DNA of 64,000 nt, taken from positions 4,464,001-4,528,000 of the forward strand of contig CP085828.1 of assembly GCA_020809705.1 (NCBI GenBank), in the 5' to 3' direction. Positions 45,704 to 57,725 of this stretch are shown here, one piece after another. Both the position numbers and the translations under genes were made by a program. Below the pieces are notes generated by a model. That model was not told the DNA's origin. It made no database searches and saw only the letters and a program-made list of their open reading frames with translations. Origin of the DNA: Calonectria ilicicola (lineage: Eukaryota > Ascomycota > Sordariomycetes > Hypocreales > Nectriaceae). Every line of letters starts with the position of its first letter. The stretch's first letter is position 1.

Positions 45704-48700
45704 ATGTCTACCGACAATGCCTCGCTTCCTGACCTCGTATGCGACAACAAAATCGAAACATCCATATCTGGTGACGTTGTAAAGCATATACTCGACCAGC
45801 CCGGCCGATCCGCGAACGAACGCCGTGTCCGAAGAGAAGAGCGATGGGTCAAACAAAAGCTCCTTGGTCAGGGCACATACGGGGCAGTGTACCTCCAAAA
45901 GCGACAAGATGGGGGGCCTGAGACATTTAGAGCTGTGAAAGAGATTCGAAAATGTGTGACCCAAGGCAAGGACCTGGAATATATGCGAGAGATCGAGGTC
46001 ATAATGAAGTTCTCACACCCCAAGGTTGGTGCATGCGAAGCGCAATGTGCGCACCAATTGTTGACATTGGGTAGTATCAACACTGCTTCGTGAATTCCCA
46101 AGGGTGGTATGAGGATGAATACATGGTATATATAACCATGCAGTTTATGGAGCTTGGGGATTTACAACACTACCTAATACGAGCATTGCCTGAACAAGAA
46201 GCCAGACAGATTTCAGCACAGGTTTTAGAAGGTCTGGTCTTTATGCACGAGAATGGTTTCATTCATAGAGATTTAAAACCTGCGGTACAAAAACCCTTGG
46301 TTTTGGAGGTACTAATTACTGACTTGGGACTCAGAATATCATGGTCGTCTCGAAATCCCCGAATTGGGTAGTTAAAATTGCGGATTTTGGAATAAGCAAG
46401 CGCCGACATCGCGAAACTAATACCAACTTGACATTACTACGCGGGACGCTTGGTTTTGCAGCACCCGAAGCGATCGACCCGCTCAGTGAATGCTCCTCCG
46501 TGTACGCAATGGACATGTGGTCTCTTGGCGCGGTCACATACAGAATGCTTGCAAACAAAACTCTATTTGAAGGTCTTCGTGATCTGATGCTTTACGCATA
46601 TGGCACTATGCCATTTCCAAAGGAGTTGCCAGAGTTCAAGGCAATATCGAGCTATGGACAGGATTTCATTGCTAGTTTAATGCATTCGAAGCCAGAGGAT
46701 CGAATGTCTGCGGCATCAGCTACGAAGCATCCATGGTTGGCCTCTTATTTGGAGGCGCAGTCTCATGTGACACAAGCATGGTAAGCCTCTAGACCCGCTT
46801 GTGTATAGAGTAATATAGTCTTGCTAATATTGTAGTGATTTCACTGGCACACCTGAAACCATAGCTTGGGAAAATATGGAATCAACTACCCCCAAGGTCC
46901 ACCGCACCGAGGAGCACATCACCACAAACACTGATTCAGAACGAACAATCCGGCCTTTCTGCTATTCCAACTATAAAGCCCCATTTGTCTCGCATTTTGC
47001 AGAGGAATACGACATTCACGGAGGCCAAAAGCTTCCGATTGACTCGTCGGTGGTGCTTGACGGGCCGTTCAAGGAAAACGGTGATAATCTTGCAGTAGTT
47101 CAGTCCACCTTGGCAGTTGCAAGTAAAGATCCTAACCAACTGGATAACACCGTCGATGAAGCATTGAACTTGTACGTGTGTATACGAATCGTAAAAACTG
47201 AGTATTCTAACATGTTCCTTTTAGTCGCTATTGCGTAGGGTGTTTGTCTGAGGGATTTGAGTTTGAATCTCCAATTCTCCAATGTGGCCATGTCATCTGC
47301 TTTCCGTGTTTCAATCGAGAGCTCAAACTGGCCATGAACAATCCCCAAAACGTAACCCATAAATGCTGCATCTCAGGTACTCTCTACCCGCAGAGGGATC
47401 GAGTTCTTTTGAATCAAACCCTTCGTAATCATATAAATCCCGAATCCGGATCAAGCACAAGCCGCGCCAACGGAGACAAAACGGCAATTGATTGCCATAC
47501 CAACAATTCAGATGCAGATATTGAACGTGACTGTGGCAAAATCCCAGCGGGGAATGTTTCTCCAAGCCAGTATGCGTCAAGTGATGGGTCGAAAATAGAT
47601 TCTGTGGAACATGACTATGGTGAATGGCCTGAGTCTGAGAGCAATGATTGGCAACCCAGTCCGGCATTGAGCCAGGAGAACCCTTTCGAGAATAACCATT
47701 CAGAAAATAAAGATATCGGGACTTCATCCTCGGAAAGCGATTCTGATGCCGAATATGATAGTGAAGAAACTGCTTCCATGGAGGCAATTAAACCAGGGTA
47801 TGTGACGAGTCAGCTAATCCCACTTGACACCTATGATTAACAGAGAAAAAGCCCAACGAGTCGTATTTTCACAAAGGTCACTTGCAATACCTGCAGCACT
47901 ACTTGGGAATGTCCACCTCCCACGCCTATTGGACCGTTTGAAAGACTTCTTTGTCAGCACTACATTTGCCACGCTTGTCTTCTTCAGTTTCTTGCGTTAT
48001 CGTTGATCTCACCAAAATATCTTAAGCCTCGATGCTGTGATCATCCCAAGGGTGAAATCAGTGAGTATTGCTGGCGCAATATCATTGTTGATCCACGGAT
48101 CAACATTGCATGGGAAAGAGTAAAGCAGCTGGATAAAGATTGGATTTGTCCACGCATGCACCCCCCAAAAGATGGCTCGCTTCTAGTTACCAATGGATTG
48201 GTTCCTATCTGGAAACCAGTTGTTAATTGTTCAGGATGTCTCACTGAGTTACTTCCAAAATCACACTCCATTCGGCATACCGACTTTTGCACATTTTGTT
48301 CTGAAATAGTCGGTTCCAACGGTTGTTCGGCCTGCAATTCCGATTCGATAATATGGAACTTCATTTCGCGTTTAAAAAAGTCTGGCGCCTTCGACGTACC
48401 CCGGATAGCAGGTATTATCACCGAAGCTTGCTATACGAAGGAGAATATGAAGCTCGGCAGGTTGACGAACTATAAGACCTTGAAGGATTTGAGGCTTGAG
48501 TCGCCAAAGGCCAAAGTAACAACCCCAGATCAACCTGCTGTTCCTCAAACCAGCAACACGGATTTTCAACAGCCACCGACCGTTCATCCTAGTCAACCTT
48601 ACGCTTCTCCAACGTACTACCCTCAGAACCCGAGTTATTCTCAACCTCAGCCTCCTCCAAACTATAGTCCTCATGGCCAGAATTTTAATTATTGTTCTCC

Positions 48701-49321
48701 CTTGTATCCCGCATCAAACGGCATTCCACATAACTGGGCACAGGGCTATCCTTCGCCTCATGCGCCCTTCAATTTTAACATGCAAGGCCAAAGAACCTAC
48801 CCGCAGACGCCGTATTTCAGTCCGGGGCACAGTCCCATGTTTCCTGCGAATCTACCTACATCAACCTGGCAAAATCAATCTTACATGATTTCGTGCTATC
48901 GTTGCTCAAAGCATAATATGGTGGATGCTACCAGCAAGTCAATCTTATGCACCTGGTCAGTGATGAAAAGTACCCCGTTAAAATCAATGTCGCTAATCAA
49001 GGTCACAGCGGTGCCAGACAGTGTATCCATTGTCATGGTCCATTGGATCCATGTATTTACGGCTGTGTTTGGTCATATAATGCCAATAAGAATGAGCCTG
49101 CTTATGTTCCGATGGACGGTAGATGCACCCCTCCTCCGAAGTATGCACGCCAAAGGCCCAGGGGAGTACGTGGTGAGCGCGTCCTGGAAGTTAATGATGG
49201 ATATAATAACTCTGATCGGCTTGCTTTTAGGGACGGGATGACCAACCCTGGCGTTAGGTTGCAAGGTCTCAACTTTGATCAAATTGATCGGTGGCGGCAT
49301 TTAGTTAGCGATGCTCAATAG
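45704..49321 (+). CDS. Protein kinase fused to two RING-like modules and a zinc ribbon
   Basis: Seven exons: 45704-46024, 46075-46284, 46335-46780, 46836-47171, 47225-47797, 47846-48920 and 48971-49321, for 1,103 residues; all phases agree. The kinase (about residues 48-310) has 'LLGQGTYGAVYL', Lys79 in 'FRAVKEI', Asp173 in 'HRDLKPANI', Asp194 in 'ADFG' and 'GFAAPE', so it should be active. A Ser/Thr/Asp-rich linker follows. RING 1 starts near residue 441 ('CVGCLSEGF', 'CGHVICFPCF', 'HKCC'). RING 2 starts near 642 ('CNTCSTTWEC', 'LCQHYICHACLLQF', 'PRCCD') and resembles the RING1 of RBR ligases. More Cys pairs follow, then a Pro/Tyr/Gln-rich tract and a C-terminal ribbon ('CYRC' to 'CIHC') joined across intron 6. 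The last intron's AAAAG acceptor and the GAG acceptor at 47845 are weak, so their exact borders are uncertain. Confidence 0.75.
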
Positions 49322-50690
49322 TTGTTCTCCTTGGATTGGTTTTTTGCAACTCAAATTGATGCCCCAGGATTAGCCACATTACAGCGACAAGGGAATTTTC
49401 AACCAGAATTTATTCAAGACATGCTAGGGAATGAATATTAAATAAAACCAAATAAATTTAACCGTAATTCTTTTGGGAGGTCTGGTAGTTCCATAATATT
49501 TATTACGGATACAATCACAACCAGATGCTCACGTTGCTCAACTGTCAGGTCAAATCGGCATTATTTAGTCCCTATCTACCGATTTAAGGGCTCATTAGTA
49601 AATAAGATAATGAACCACCAAGCTCGGCAATCTTCAATTATAGCTTCGGACACATGGGAGATTAATTTGACGTCATGGATACATGCCCAAAGAATTATCC
49701 CCTGCTACATACAACCACACTTATGGATAACCTCACGAGCCTCTCTTGATAAATTAATCTTCTAGTCAAGACTTGCATACAAAAGATGGATAAAGAGAAT
49801 GGTCTGCACGGTAGATAGAGGGAATGCCTGTAGATGACACATGGCCTTGGCCGCAGTCGTCGCTAGTTTCTTCCGTTGTTGGCCTCAAAATAACACCCTA
49901 AACTAGCAAATAAACTAAGCGATCTATCTAGCCTTCGTTAGCTTAGCCGAAAAAAGTTGCTTCTTTATCCATGTTTTGTAATTAAACAAAATAAGAGCTA
50001 TCAAAGATCTACATGCGAGTACACAGAAGCCCCAATAAAATCACTAAAATTTCAGTGTAGCCCGTGACCACCGTGGCTAGTGGGATGCAGATTCATTATC
50101 GGTGGCTGGTACTACCAACACATATACATCAACAAATATATCCATGTTAATCATCTGACTCTGGCTGCATGTACAAACCAAAAGGTGGGAAACAAACTTT
50201 TTGGCTGACCATGTGGTCAACCCTGACACGCCCATTGTGGCTTACTTGGCCCATATTTAAGACACGGCTTCGGTCTAATTCCGGGGGCTGAACCGGTGAG
50301 CCGGAACTGAGGTGTCCGTCTTTTTCATCCCATCAATCATTTCATCAATCATCTGGAGAGATCGATTCAACGGTCTCAAGGTCATGAGAGCTTTCTCGCG
50401 TTGGTTGGGTGGTGGCCTTTTCACAACAGGCAAATGACATCACTATTGCCGATGTGGCTGGCGCTGACCGGTGAGGAATTATCGCGGTCATCTTAGTCAG
50501 GAGTTGGAGCGTTGTACTGGACAGTGACATCCAGATATGGAGTAATCTATGCGGTAGGTTGGGTAGCGTCAGCGTGTGCCAGCTTACCCTCTTGCGAAAT
50601 GGGCGCATATTTAATCCCACAATGGTGCCCTCGTTGGGTAGCGGTATTTTTTTGACAGTGAGAATCAATTCATGAAGAAAAAGCAACAAA
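49322..50690. other. Intergenic, no supported gene
   Basis: About 1.4 kb lies between the kinase-RING gene and the methyltransferase gene. The minus-strand frame at 50345-50845 runs into the methyltransferase and is taken as its shadow. Nothing else is visible. Confidence 0.4.
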
Positions 50691-51521
50691 ATGGGCGACA
50701 ACGTGGAATATGATTCGATCGGCACACAGTATGATGTGATCAAAATCACCCCATTCAATGAGATAGAACGAACAAATTTCCAACGAAGCGTCGAACCGTT
50801 TCTCCAGCAGCCCAATACCTCCGTTATCGACTTTGCCTGCGGCACAGGCTTTTACTCCGAATTCCTGCTAAAATGGGGAGCCGCATCTTTGACTGGCATC
50901 GACATTTCTTCTGTCATGGTCGATGGCGCCAAGGCACGACTCTCGAAAACCCCATTTGACTCTCAATCGGAATTTATCACTGGTGATTGTAGCAAACCTA
51001 CATTATACAACGATTCTAGATTTGATGTTGCTACTGGTGTTTGGTTCATTGTGTATGCAAAGGATATGGAGGAGCTCACAGGGATGTTTAGATGCGTATC
51101 TATGAATCTCAAACAGGATGGGGTTTTTGTTGCAGTTTGTCATGAGCCTACGGATGATATGGACGGCCGAGCTGCAATTATGAATGAGATGAGGCCTTTG
51201 TTCACAAAAACCGGTGTAGTACCCAGATATGAGCAAAAGCTAGAAAACGGGCTGGGTTACACTCTGCGAATTTGTGCAATTCCACCACCTGGAGCGCCTC
51301 CATCAGTCAAAGGCGTTGAATTCGATGGCTGGAATCTCAAGAAGAGCGCTATTGAAGATGCTGCGCGTGCTGGTGGGATGCAGGGGAAAATTGAATGGCG
51401 ACCAGTCGACTTTCTGGGAGAGGGTTGGAGGAAGAAGATTGGGCTGGAGGGAGATGATGAGGGATGGGAGAAGATCCAGAGAAACCCTTATCTCAACGTC
51501 TTGGTTATTTGGAAGAGTTAA
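50691..51521 (+). CDS. SAM-dependent methyltransferase (class I)
   Basis: Single exon, 276 residues from ATG 50691 in an ACAAAATGG context. Motif I is 'VIDFACGTGFYSEFLLKWGA', followed by the acidic strand-2 end 'LTGIDIS' and motif II/III 'SRFDVATGVWFIVYA'. The fold is the class I Rossmann type (Methyltransf_11/25-like). The C-terminal part ('GLGYTLRICAIPPPG', 'EFDGWNLKKSAIEDAARAGG') resembles fungal members that methylate small molecules. The substrate is unknown. The neighbouring Zn2Cys6 gene, convergent and about 290 bases away, and the 2OG oxygenase beyond it might form a small pathway, but no backbone enzyme is present. Confidence 0.88.
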   Translation: MGDNVEYDSIGTQYDVIKITPFNEIERTNFQRSVEPFLQQPNTSVIDFACGTGFYSEFLLKWGAASLTGIDISSVMVDGAKARLSKTPFDSQSEFITGDCSKPTLYNDSRFDVATGVWFIVYAKDMEELTGMFRCVSMNLKQDGVFVAVCHEPTDDMDGRAAIMNEMRPLFTKTGVVPRYEQKLENGLGYTLRICAIPPPGAPPSVKGVEFDGWNLKKSAIEDAARAGGMQGKIEWRPVDFLGEGWRKKIGLEGDDEGWEKIQRNPYLNVLVIWKS

Positions 51522-51814
51522 GAGGGTGGCATATGATGGAATTCTTACTATTTTACGAACAGCGGAAAACTCCCCTTTTTCTTTCACGAAGTCAGGACGA
51601 CTACACTGCTATAACATCAGTATAAATGAAGCTGAATCAAAATATACACTCAGGTGAATTGATATCTTGTCTCAATTAAATCCTTCACCGAATATTACTT
51701 CACAACCCATTGATGAATAAAATACGCCAGCACATCTCTCATCATTTAATATTATATTTAGTCTGATAATCATGCCTGCAGGGCATTATTTTTAGAATCT
51801 CGTGTTTTTGTTAC

Positions 51815-53300
51815 TTAGTATCTCCAAAGCTCTTCTAAATCAACCAGTATTCTCTCAGAAACGACAAACCCTTTGGCTCTAACAGTGGAAAGCAGCCGTA
51901 TTATTTTCTGGACATGCTCTTCTCTTGTGGCGCAAGCGCCTGCTATCCGCATAGGGAACAAAATTGATATTGCGGGGGGCTTGGAGGTCGTGAGAACGCG
52001 CTCAGAAAGCCGTATTACAGCATCGACGTGTTCGTTAATTTCCTGGATAGTCATGTGGGGTATTGGCCTCTTCTCCCAACAGGAATAGAATGTATAGTTT
52101 TTGCAAATAAACAATCTCAGACTGTGATATTTTACTTGTGCCAAAGTATGATTCATATCTTGACAATCCAAGTGTGCCGGGGTATTTTGGTGCCATTGTT
52201 TGAGCTTTTGTTCCAGATGAACCCCTTCGCAGGCGAGCGCATCAATTGTCCAGTGATTCAATCTCGCAGATTCAGGTATAGCTTCAATATGGTCAAAGAA
52301 TCTTTAGAAAGGTCAGTAATTTAGTTTGAACATTTGAAGTCATGTGCATGGGCTCACTTTTTATTAAATCTGGAAATTTCAAGCATCAACTCAACGATAG
52401 ATTCAATCGGATCGGGAGAGCTTGAGTGTAAAGCATGGTGAGAATCCAGCCATCCATTGCTGGAGATAAGAGTGCCTTGTCCGTATATAATGGCTCTATC
52501 AGCTTCTAAAATGCGGAACGCATCAATCAGACTCTCGGAAAGAGGTGATGGCTGGCTGGCTGGGCCATCCAGCTGAAGTATATAATTTGTACCAAATATC
52601 ATATGCTTAACCCATCGTTCTCCAGATCTATCAGACATGAGCTAAATTAAATCAGCAAGCTGGGCTGGGGTAAATAAGTTGACGGTGTGATACTTCAAAC
52701 ATGCCGAGAAGAAAAGCGCTCCAAAGCACATCCTCATGGGAAGACGCGTTTATGGACCGGAGTTGGTATTGCAGTGCTTGTATAGATCTGCTGTACAGCT
52801 CAAAGGCAATGCGTTCCTCTGTATTTGCCGAATTTGGTGAAGAGATAGAAGCTCTTCTGCTAACTTCTAGCGCGCCGATTGCCAAGGTCAAGTACCAAAT
52901 TGAGGGTGCGGTGTGGATCAGGGGTAAAAGATCCGTGCCTACAGACGCAAACTGGTTTGTGAATTGACAGCGCTGCATGAAGGAGGCGAAATTGTCTAAA
53001 TAAATAGCCTGTTTGGGCTTTTTTATTTGCATCGGCAGTTGATGAGGGTTCGCTTTCACGGTGACAGGGACGAACTTCACTTCATGCCGGGGTTGGTGCT
53101 GTGGCTGGCATGACTTCTTCGTACGAATACAATACCTGCACGGAAAGCCATCTTCACACTATACCTCTCTGGTTAGGTCACAACGCAGTGATATAGGTAA
53201 CAAGCTCCCAGGTTTTACAAACCTTGATACGCCTCCTCGCGCATGCTTGACAGCGCGTCACAGTCTTGCGTTTGTCCAGTGGGCCCACACTACGTTTCAT
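51815..53300 (-). CDS. Zn2Cys6 transcription factor
   Basis: Four exons, 53300-53223, 53158-52694, 52641-52358 and 52301-51815, give 437 residues. The first intron splits the zinc cluster: 'CQACARRRIK' joins 'CEDGFPCRYCIRTKKSC', giving C-x2-C-x6-C-x5-C-x2-C-x6-C. The middle region has the typical 'LWSAFLLGMFELMSDRSGERWVKH' of fungal_trans_2-type regulators. Start ATG 53300 is 16 codons before the first Cys, a normal distance. It is short for the class but complete. It faces the 2OG oxygenase across 460 bases, so the two may share a promoter. Confidence 0.85.
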
Positions 53301-53760
53301 TTCTGCGACGCGTGCGTCAGAACAAAGATCATAAAGATGCGCGTTGTATGAGATTTGAAGAAAAAAGAGTATTGTTTCAGGCAGTAAGGTCCGAAATCGA
53401 TTTGTATTCCCCCCCATGGATACCGACAGAAATCATGGTGCCGAATGAGTAAGAGTGACTGTCCTTTCCGCTTGTTCCACCATCAACATTCCGCCACTTA
53501 CCTGATGAGGAAACAATTGAACGCACCTCCGCTTTCGCGTCCTTGATGACTCATTTGATGATTTGGAAAGTTGATTGGCTCGAAGCCCTGATGTGGTGGA
53601 GTAAGCTCGGATTAATGGCCGGCAGCCCTGGTAACCAGTCTCAGCTAAGGGAAGTGCGCTAAGTAGGCAGCCATTTGCTTCGCCAGGGGAAGCACTGTGA
53701 TCCATTCGTGATCCATTCACCAAACCAAGGGACCGAGTCGTTGCATTCAAATAAAGTGAA
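53301..53760. promoter_or_regulatory. Divergent promoter of Zn2Cys6 gene and 2OG oxygenase
   Basis: The two start codons point away from each other over 460 bases. No strong palindrome was found. The minus-strand frame crossing into 53918 is regarded as a shadow. Confidence 0.35.
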
Positions 53761-56161
53761 ATGAGTGGGCGAAGAATCTCCGACACTTCCACAGGGCCCG
53801 CAGCCAGTGAGTACAGCGGAGTCGAGACACGGTACGTCTGTATTCTCTCTAACATGTGGCACAGAAAAAGCAAAACTGGGCAACAATAAACACGAGAGCC
53901 CAGATCAATTCCCATCATTGGCGAAATGGTGCAGCGTTGATGAAGATGGAACTCTGAACCTTGACGGAGAAAAGGTCAAATCTTTCCTATCTCAAAGCGA
54001 ACAAGAAGATGCCCGCTATATGCAAGAGATGGTTCAAGGCAAAGTCCTTGATGCCAAGCTGTATCCCCTGGTCTTTGATGCTGTTCTCCCCGACGATGCT
54101 CCAGATGTCGTGAAGTTGCGAAGTCTTCCGTACTTTACCAAACTCGTGGCTGATGCGGGCAACAATGGCACCTTGTACCACTCTTTGACCCACACTCGAA
54201 AGCGCTTCGTTGCCGTCGGCTTGCGGGATCTTTACATTGCAGGGTCGACTGGCCTTCTAGGTGAACAGGATAAACACATCCAAAAGGAAATGATAGATAT
54301 TTTCGACGAGTGTATTGATAGCATACACATGTCGGGAATGTCCATTTCTTTCCATCCTTCCAAAGACTTCAGGATGTTGAAATTCGTCGAAGATTTGGAC
54401 GAGAAGGTTGGCAATGACAAGTCGGCTCTTTTTGCTCAAATAATGGATACTCCAAGACTTTTTGCCGCATTTGTCAACCCAAAGGATCTTTCATATCATA
54501 ATTTCGAGAACATTATCCATCTGGATAAATGGTTCGAGACAAGCACAACCAAACAACAGGTGCAAGAACTAAGTCTCTCCTTAGAGGATCTATCCCAAAC
54601 GACAATGGGTCGCGAGGTCTATACTTGTAGACTACGCGGAAATACACCTCCTTTGCTAAAGGATTTGGCTACTTTGGGCCTGTATGTGCCACCTCTCAAT
54701 AGCAACACTAGAGGAGGTGAACGGTTCATTTTCCACTCATCTTTGCTCAGTAAAGCTTTAACAAAGGCCATTGAGTCAAGTGGCTTACTCGAGAAATTGG
54801 CAAACGGCCAACTCCATTCCACGTTCGAGTTTGTCAACTATGTTTTTCGGTGTAACAAATTTGCACCGGGAGATTCTAATTTCGAGACCCATCTGGACAC
54901 CCCTTATTATGACAGCAGTCGATCCCAAGTATCGAAATACACACTCATCATTTATTTAAATGAAGGCTGTGGTGACCCAGTGTTACGTCTCAAAGATGTA
55001 CATATCAAAGAAGTAGAAGATATGACTTGTGTAATCTTCGATCAGCGATATGAACATGAGGGGCGACCTTTCCTTGACGGGATCAAAACCTTCATCAGAA
55101 CCGAGCTCATCTTCAAAGATGACGACCTCCAACATGACGATAGGATCTCTGCGCTCTTTAACGAGGCTTGTTACATGTCTGGCCAGAGCATGTTTGACAA
55201 AAGCCTCGCCGCACATGCTCATGAGTGCTTCGAGCGTGCAAATTCATTGCATTGGGCAATTGAAAAAGCCGCGACTCAGCCTCCAGTCTACCTACACAAG
55301 CAATTTCAGGGGATAAACTTTCTAACAAATGGCCACCATTACTGGTTTCAAAAGACTGGTGCTGCTGATGCTAAGAGCTGTGCATTAGTGGCTTGCATTG
55401 ACTACTTTAATTGCAAGGTCGGACAGAATTCGTTTCAGTCATTGGTCAAATCCAGCAAAGTCCAGCGAGGTTTCACCAATACAGCAGATATTTGGTTATT
55501 CTTATCATCTCACACGCCAGAGTCGAAAAGGGGCCTCAAAAAGCTCTTGGACAGTGACGTGGAATCCCTCATTAAGAAAAGTTCTGATAAGCCTTTTGTA
55601 GGGTGTTTGGAGGACTGGGACGAGAACGATTCACTTCCAGAGTTTGATGAAGACGGGGATGGTTGTTGCCCAACACATTCACACCCCATGTTTAATGCTT
55701 GGAAGAATAACGACGTCATGCGTTGCTACGAAGTGGGCTGCAGGTACACGCGCCAAGCCTTGTTTGGAGCACCTTTACTCATATTAAACGAGGAAATCGT
55801 GATCAATGATGATAACATCATCGTGACTGGCGACAGAATCTTTATTCTCCAGAAGCGAGATGGAAGGGCTCTACCCCCAATCAATTTCGCAGCATGCTGG
55901 TCCGACCTGATGCCAAGAGAATTTGTCGAGGTTGGGGAAGAAATCCCTGCACCGCAACTTCTGCTACCCCCTATGACCTTCCATGAATCACCTGCCGGTT
56001 TTCAATTATCACTCGACTTTTTCCGCAATGATTGGATGGTAAAGGTTGACGATTCCTACTCAATACCAGTTCCAGATGTTGTCGAGAGACCCGAGGGCGA
56101 TATGGATTTTGGAATCAGAGTCCCAGAGCTAGATGATGAGATGGATACCATATTTGAATAA
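53761..56161 (+). CDS. Large 2OG-Fe(II) oxygenase domain protein (P4H-like)
   Basis: The main frame (53765-56161) has no ATG until codon 85, so an upstream exon is likely: ATG 53761 reads 24 codons to GTACGT at 53832, and splicing to an AG at 53898 or 53934 restores the main frame, giving about 760-780 residues. The oxygenase core follows: first His and Asp in 'FETHLDTPYYD' (codons near 54890-54898), the distal His in 'RYEHEGRPF' (near 55055) and the 2-oxoglutarate Arg in 'FIRTEL' (near 55097). These are the HxD..H..R residues of the prolyl-4-hydroxylase superfamily. Long conserved-looking N- and C-terminal regions are unassigned; the C-terminal half has several Cys/His clusters ('CCPTHSHP', 'CYEVGC'). 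There is no signal peptide. The substrate is unknown. Confidence 0.75.
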
Positions 56162-56327
56162 GTTTCAAACTTTGATTCTTATTTTTGTATAGCTATCTTT
56201 TAGTGGGCGGCGTCTACTAAAAGCCTCATTTTCAGGGTACTACAATAAACATCAATGAAAATCTGGCCATACTTTCAATAGCATAGATACACCATAACCC
56301 TTTTTTGCTAGACCAAAGCGTATCTAC

Positions 56328-57725
56328 CTAGAGAAGTATGAAAGAAGTATCCAACTCGTTCTTTTCTTCAGCATTTCCACCCCCTGGTAAATTTCGGCCG
56401 CTCCAATCACAATCCCAAAATGTTACCAAGGCCCAAAGTTTGAACAAACCATGAATGTAACCAAAGGCAATCTGAAAAACCATGAGTGGAATATCAGAGG
56501 GATATTTATGAAAATGCGGAAGAAGCTTAATGGTCTTTGTCAATATCATCCACCCAACTAAATGAGCAACGTTCTGCGCACTACAAAGGGTACATGAACA
56601 CAGCGAAGCGATCAAAGCGGCATCCCATAGAGCTGCAAAGTTCACAAGCATTGCCCAGTACACCATAAACCCACTCCAGGTGTATCGTGAAAGGAACCCA
56701 GCATCCCGAAGCATCACGGGGTTGCTTCTAAATGTCGTCCGCGCCCATCTAAGCAACTGGCCTTTAAAGTTGGGCCAGTGGCCAAGCGTCGTCTCAATGG
56801 TCGACTCTTCCGTGTCTTGAAACCGAATCAACCAACCCTTCTTCATGACTTCCCTAGTTAAGAAATTATCGTCGTCAGGACCAAATCGTCCTTTACCTCC
56901 AAAAACGCCAAAAAAGAACTTTTCGTCACAGAAACGATTGAGCAGTTCGTCATCCTTTAGGAAATCTGTCCGATAGATGGCGGTGCGACCAGAAACAACA
57001 AACACTCCTCCATCAATAGCATTAGAGGCACGGAGCTCCCAATTGTGGCGCTGAAGATAATTGCAGGCGATAAAGTTGAGGATTGAATGCCAGTTCCATC
57101 GCCCAGGAGTCGTTCTGCGCACGCGTTTATTCGGCGTGACAACACCCACATCCTTATTCTCTAGGGGCGCAAGTACGGCAGAGAGAAAGTTGGGACTCTT
57201 CCAAAAGACATGATCATTAGCCAGAATAGTAATGGAAGTATCGACGTTTCTAACTGCATGAGCTACTTGGCGGCGTTTTCCAGACTGGGAGAGCGCTGAG
57301 ACAGAGATCCGAGTTTTTGCATCACCTTTGACCGTAGCAGCAACAGCCTTGATACAATCGCTCCGATGATGGGTGCCAACTGTGACAATAAGGAGTGCGG
57401 CTGGCTCATTGTTAAGGATGCTCTGGACGCATTCTTGAAAATCTGGGCCGGTTGGATCAATGGTCGGGAGAATGACAGTAACATCACGACAGGAGAATCG
57501 CGGGGCTGGAGGTTGTCGGGGTTGTGGTGCAGGCCGATAGAGTAGGTAACCAATTATATGACCCACTAGTCGCGCATACCGAAGAATGAAGATGGTACAG
57601 AAGATACGAGTCGGAGTATCCTGTAGAAAGTGCCAGGTCAGCGCCAGAGGAATTGTAAAGACTGCGAATAATAGAACGCGTGTGATCCAAGAGGACCTGG
57701 ACAATTCAATTGAGGTAGTTGACAT
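56328..57725 (-). CDS. GT2 polysaccharide synthase-like membrane glycosyltransferase
   Basis: Single exon, 465 residues from ATG 57725; the longer frame starts at 57797, but the first 24 residues look unlike the family. Two N-terminal helices ('ITRVLLFAVFTIPLALTWHFL', 'IFCTIFILRYARLVGHIIGYLL') precede a GT-A catalytic region: 'VTVILPTIDPTGPDFQECVQSIL', then 'ITILANDHVFW' (DxD-like), 'FGPDDDNFLTREV' and 'LLRWARTTFRSN' (the R/QxxRW-type acceptor motif). C-terminal helices follow. This is the pattern of fungal hyaluronan/chitin-synthase-like GT2 enzymes (Cps1-type), which make and export a polymer across the plasma membrane. Sugar specificity cannot be read from sequence. Confidence 0.85.
   Translation of the reverse strand: MSTTSIELSRSSWITRVLLFAVFTIPLALTWHFLQDTPTRIFCTIFILRYARLVGHIIGYLLYRPAPQPRQPPAPRFSCRDVTVILPTIDPTGPDFQECVQSILNNEPAALLIVTVGTHHRSDCIKAVAATVKGDAKTRISVSALSQSGKRRQVAHAVRNVDTSITILANDHVFWKSPNFLSAVLAPLENKDVGVVTPNKRVRRTTPGRWNWHSILNFIACNYLQRHNWELRASNAIDGGVFVVSGRTAIYRTDFLKDDELLNRFCDEKFFFGVFGGKGRFGPDDDNFLTREVMKKGWLIRFQDTEESTIETTLGHWPNFKGQLLRWARTTFRSNPVMLRDAGFLSRYTWSGFMVYWAMLVNFAALWDAALIASLCSCTLCSAQNVAHLVGWMILTKTIKLLPHFHKYPSDIPLMVFQIAFGYIHGLFKLWALVTFWDCDWSGRNLPGGGNAEEKNELDTSFILL

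Noticed and set aside
50345..50845. Minus-strand frame of 166 codons overlapping the methyltransferase start
   Set aside because: It has no domain or signal and overlaps a well-supported gene; it is treated as antisense noise.
53433..53918. Minus-strand frame of 161 codons
   Set aside because: It overlaps the oxygenase 5' end and its promoter, has no recognisable domain, and is best explained as a shadow.
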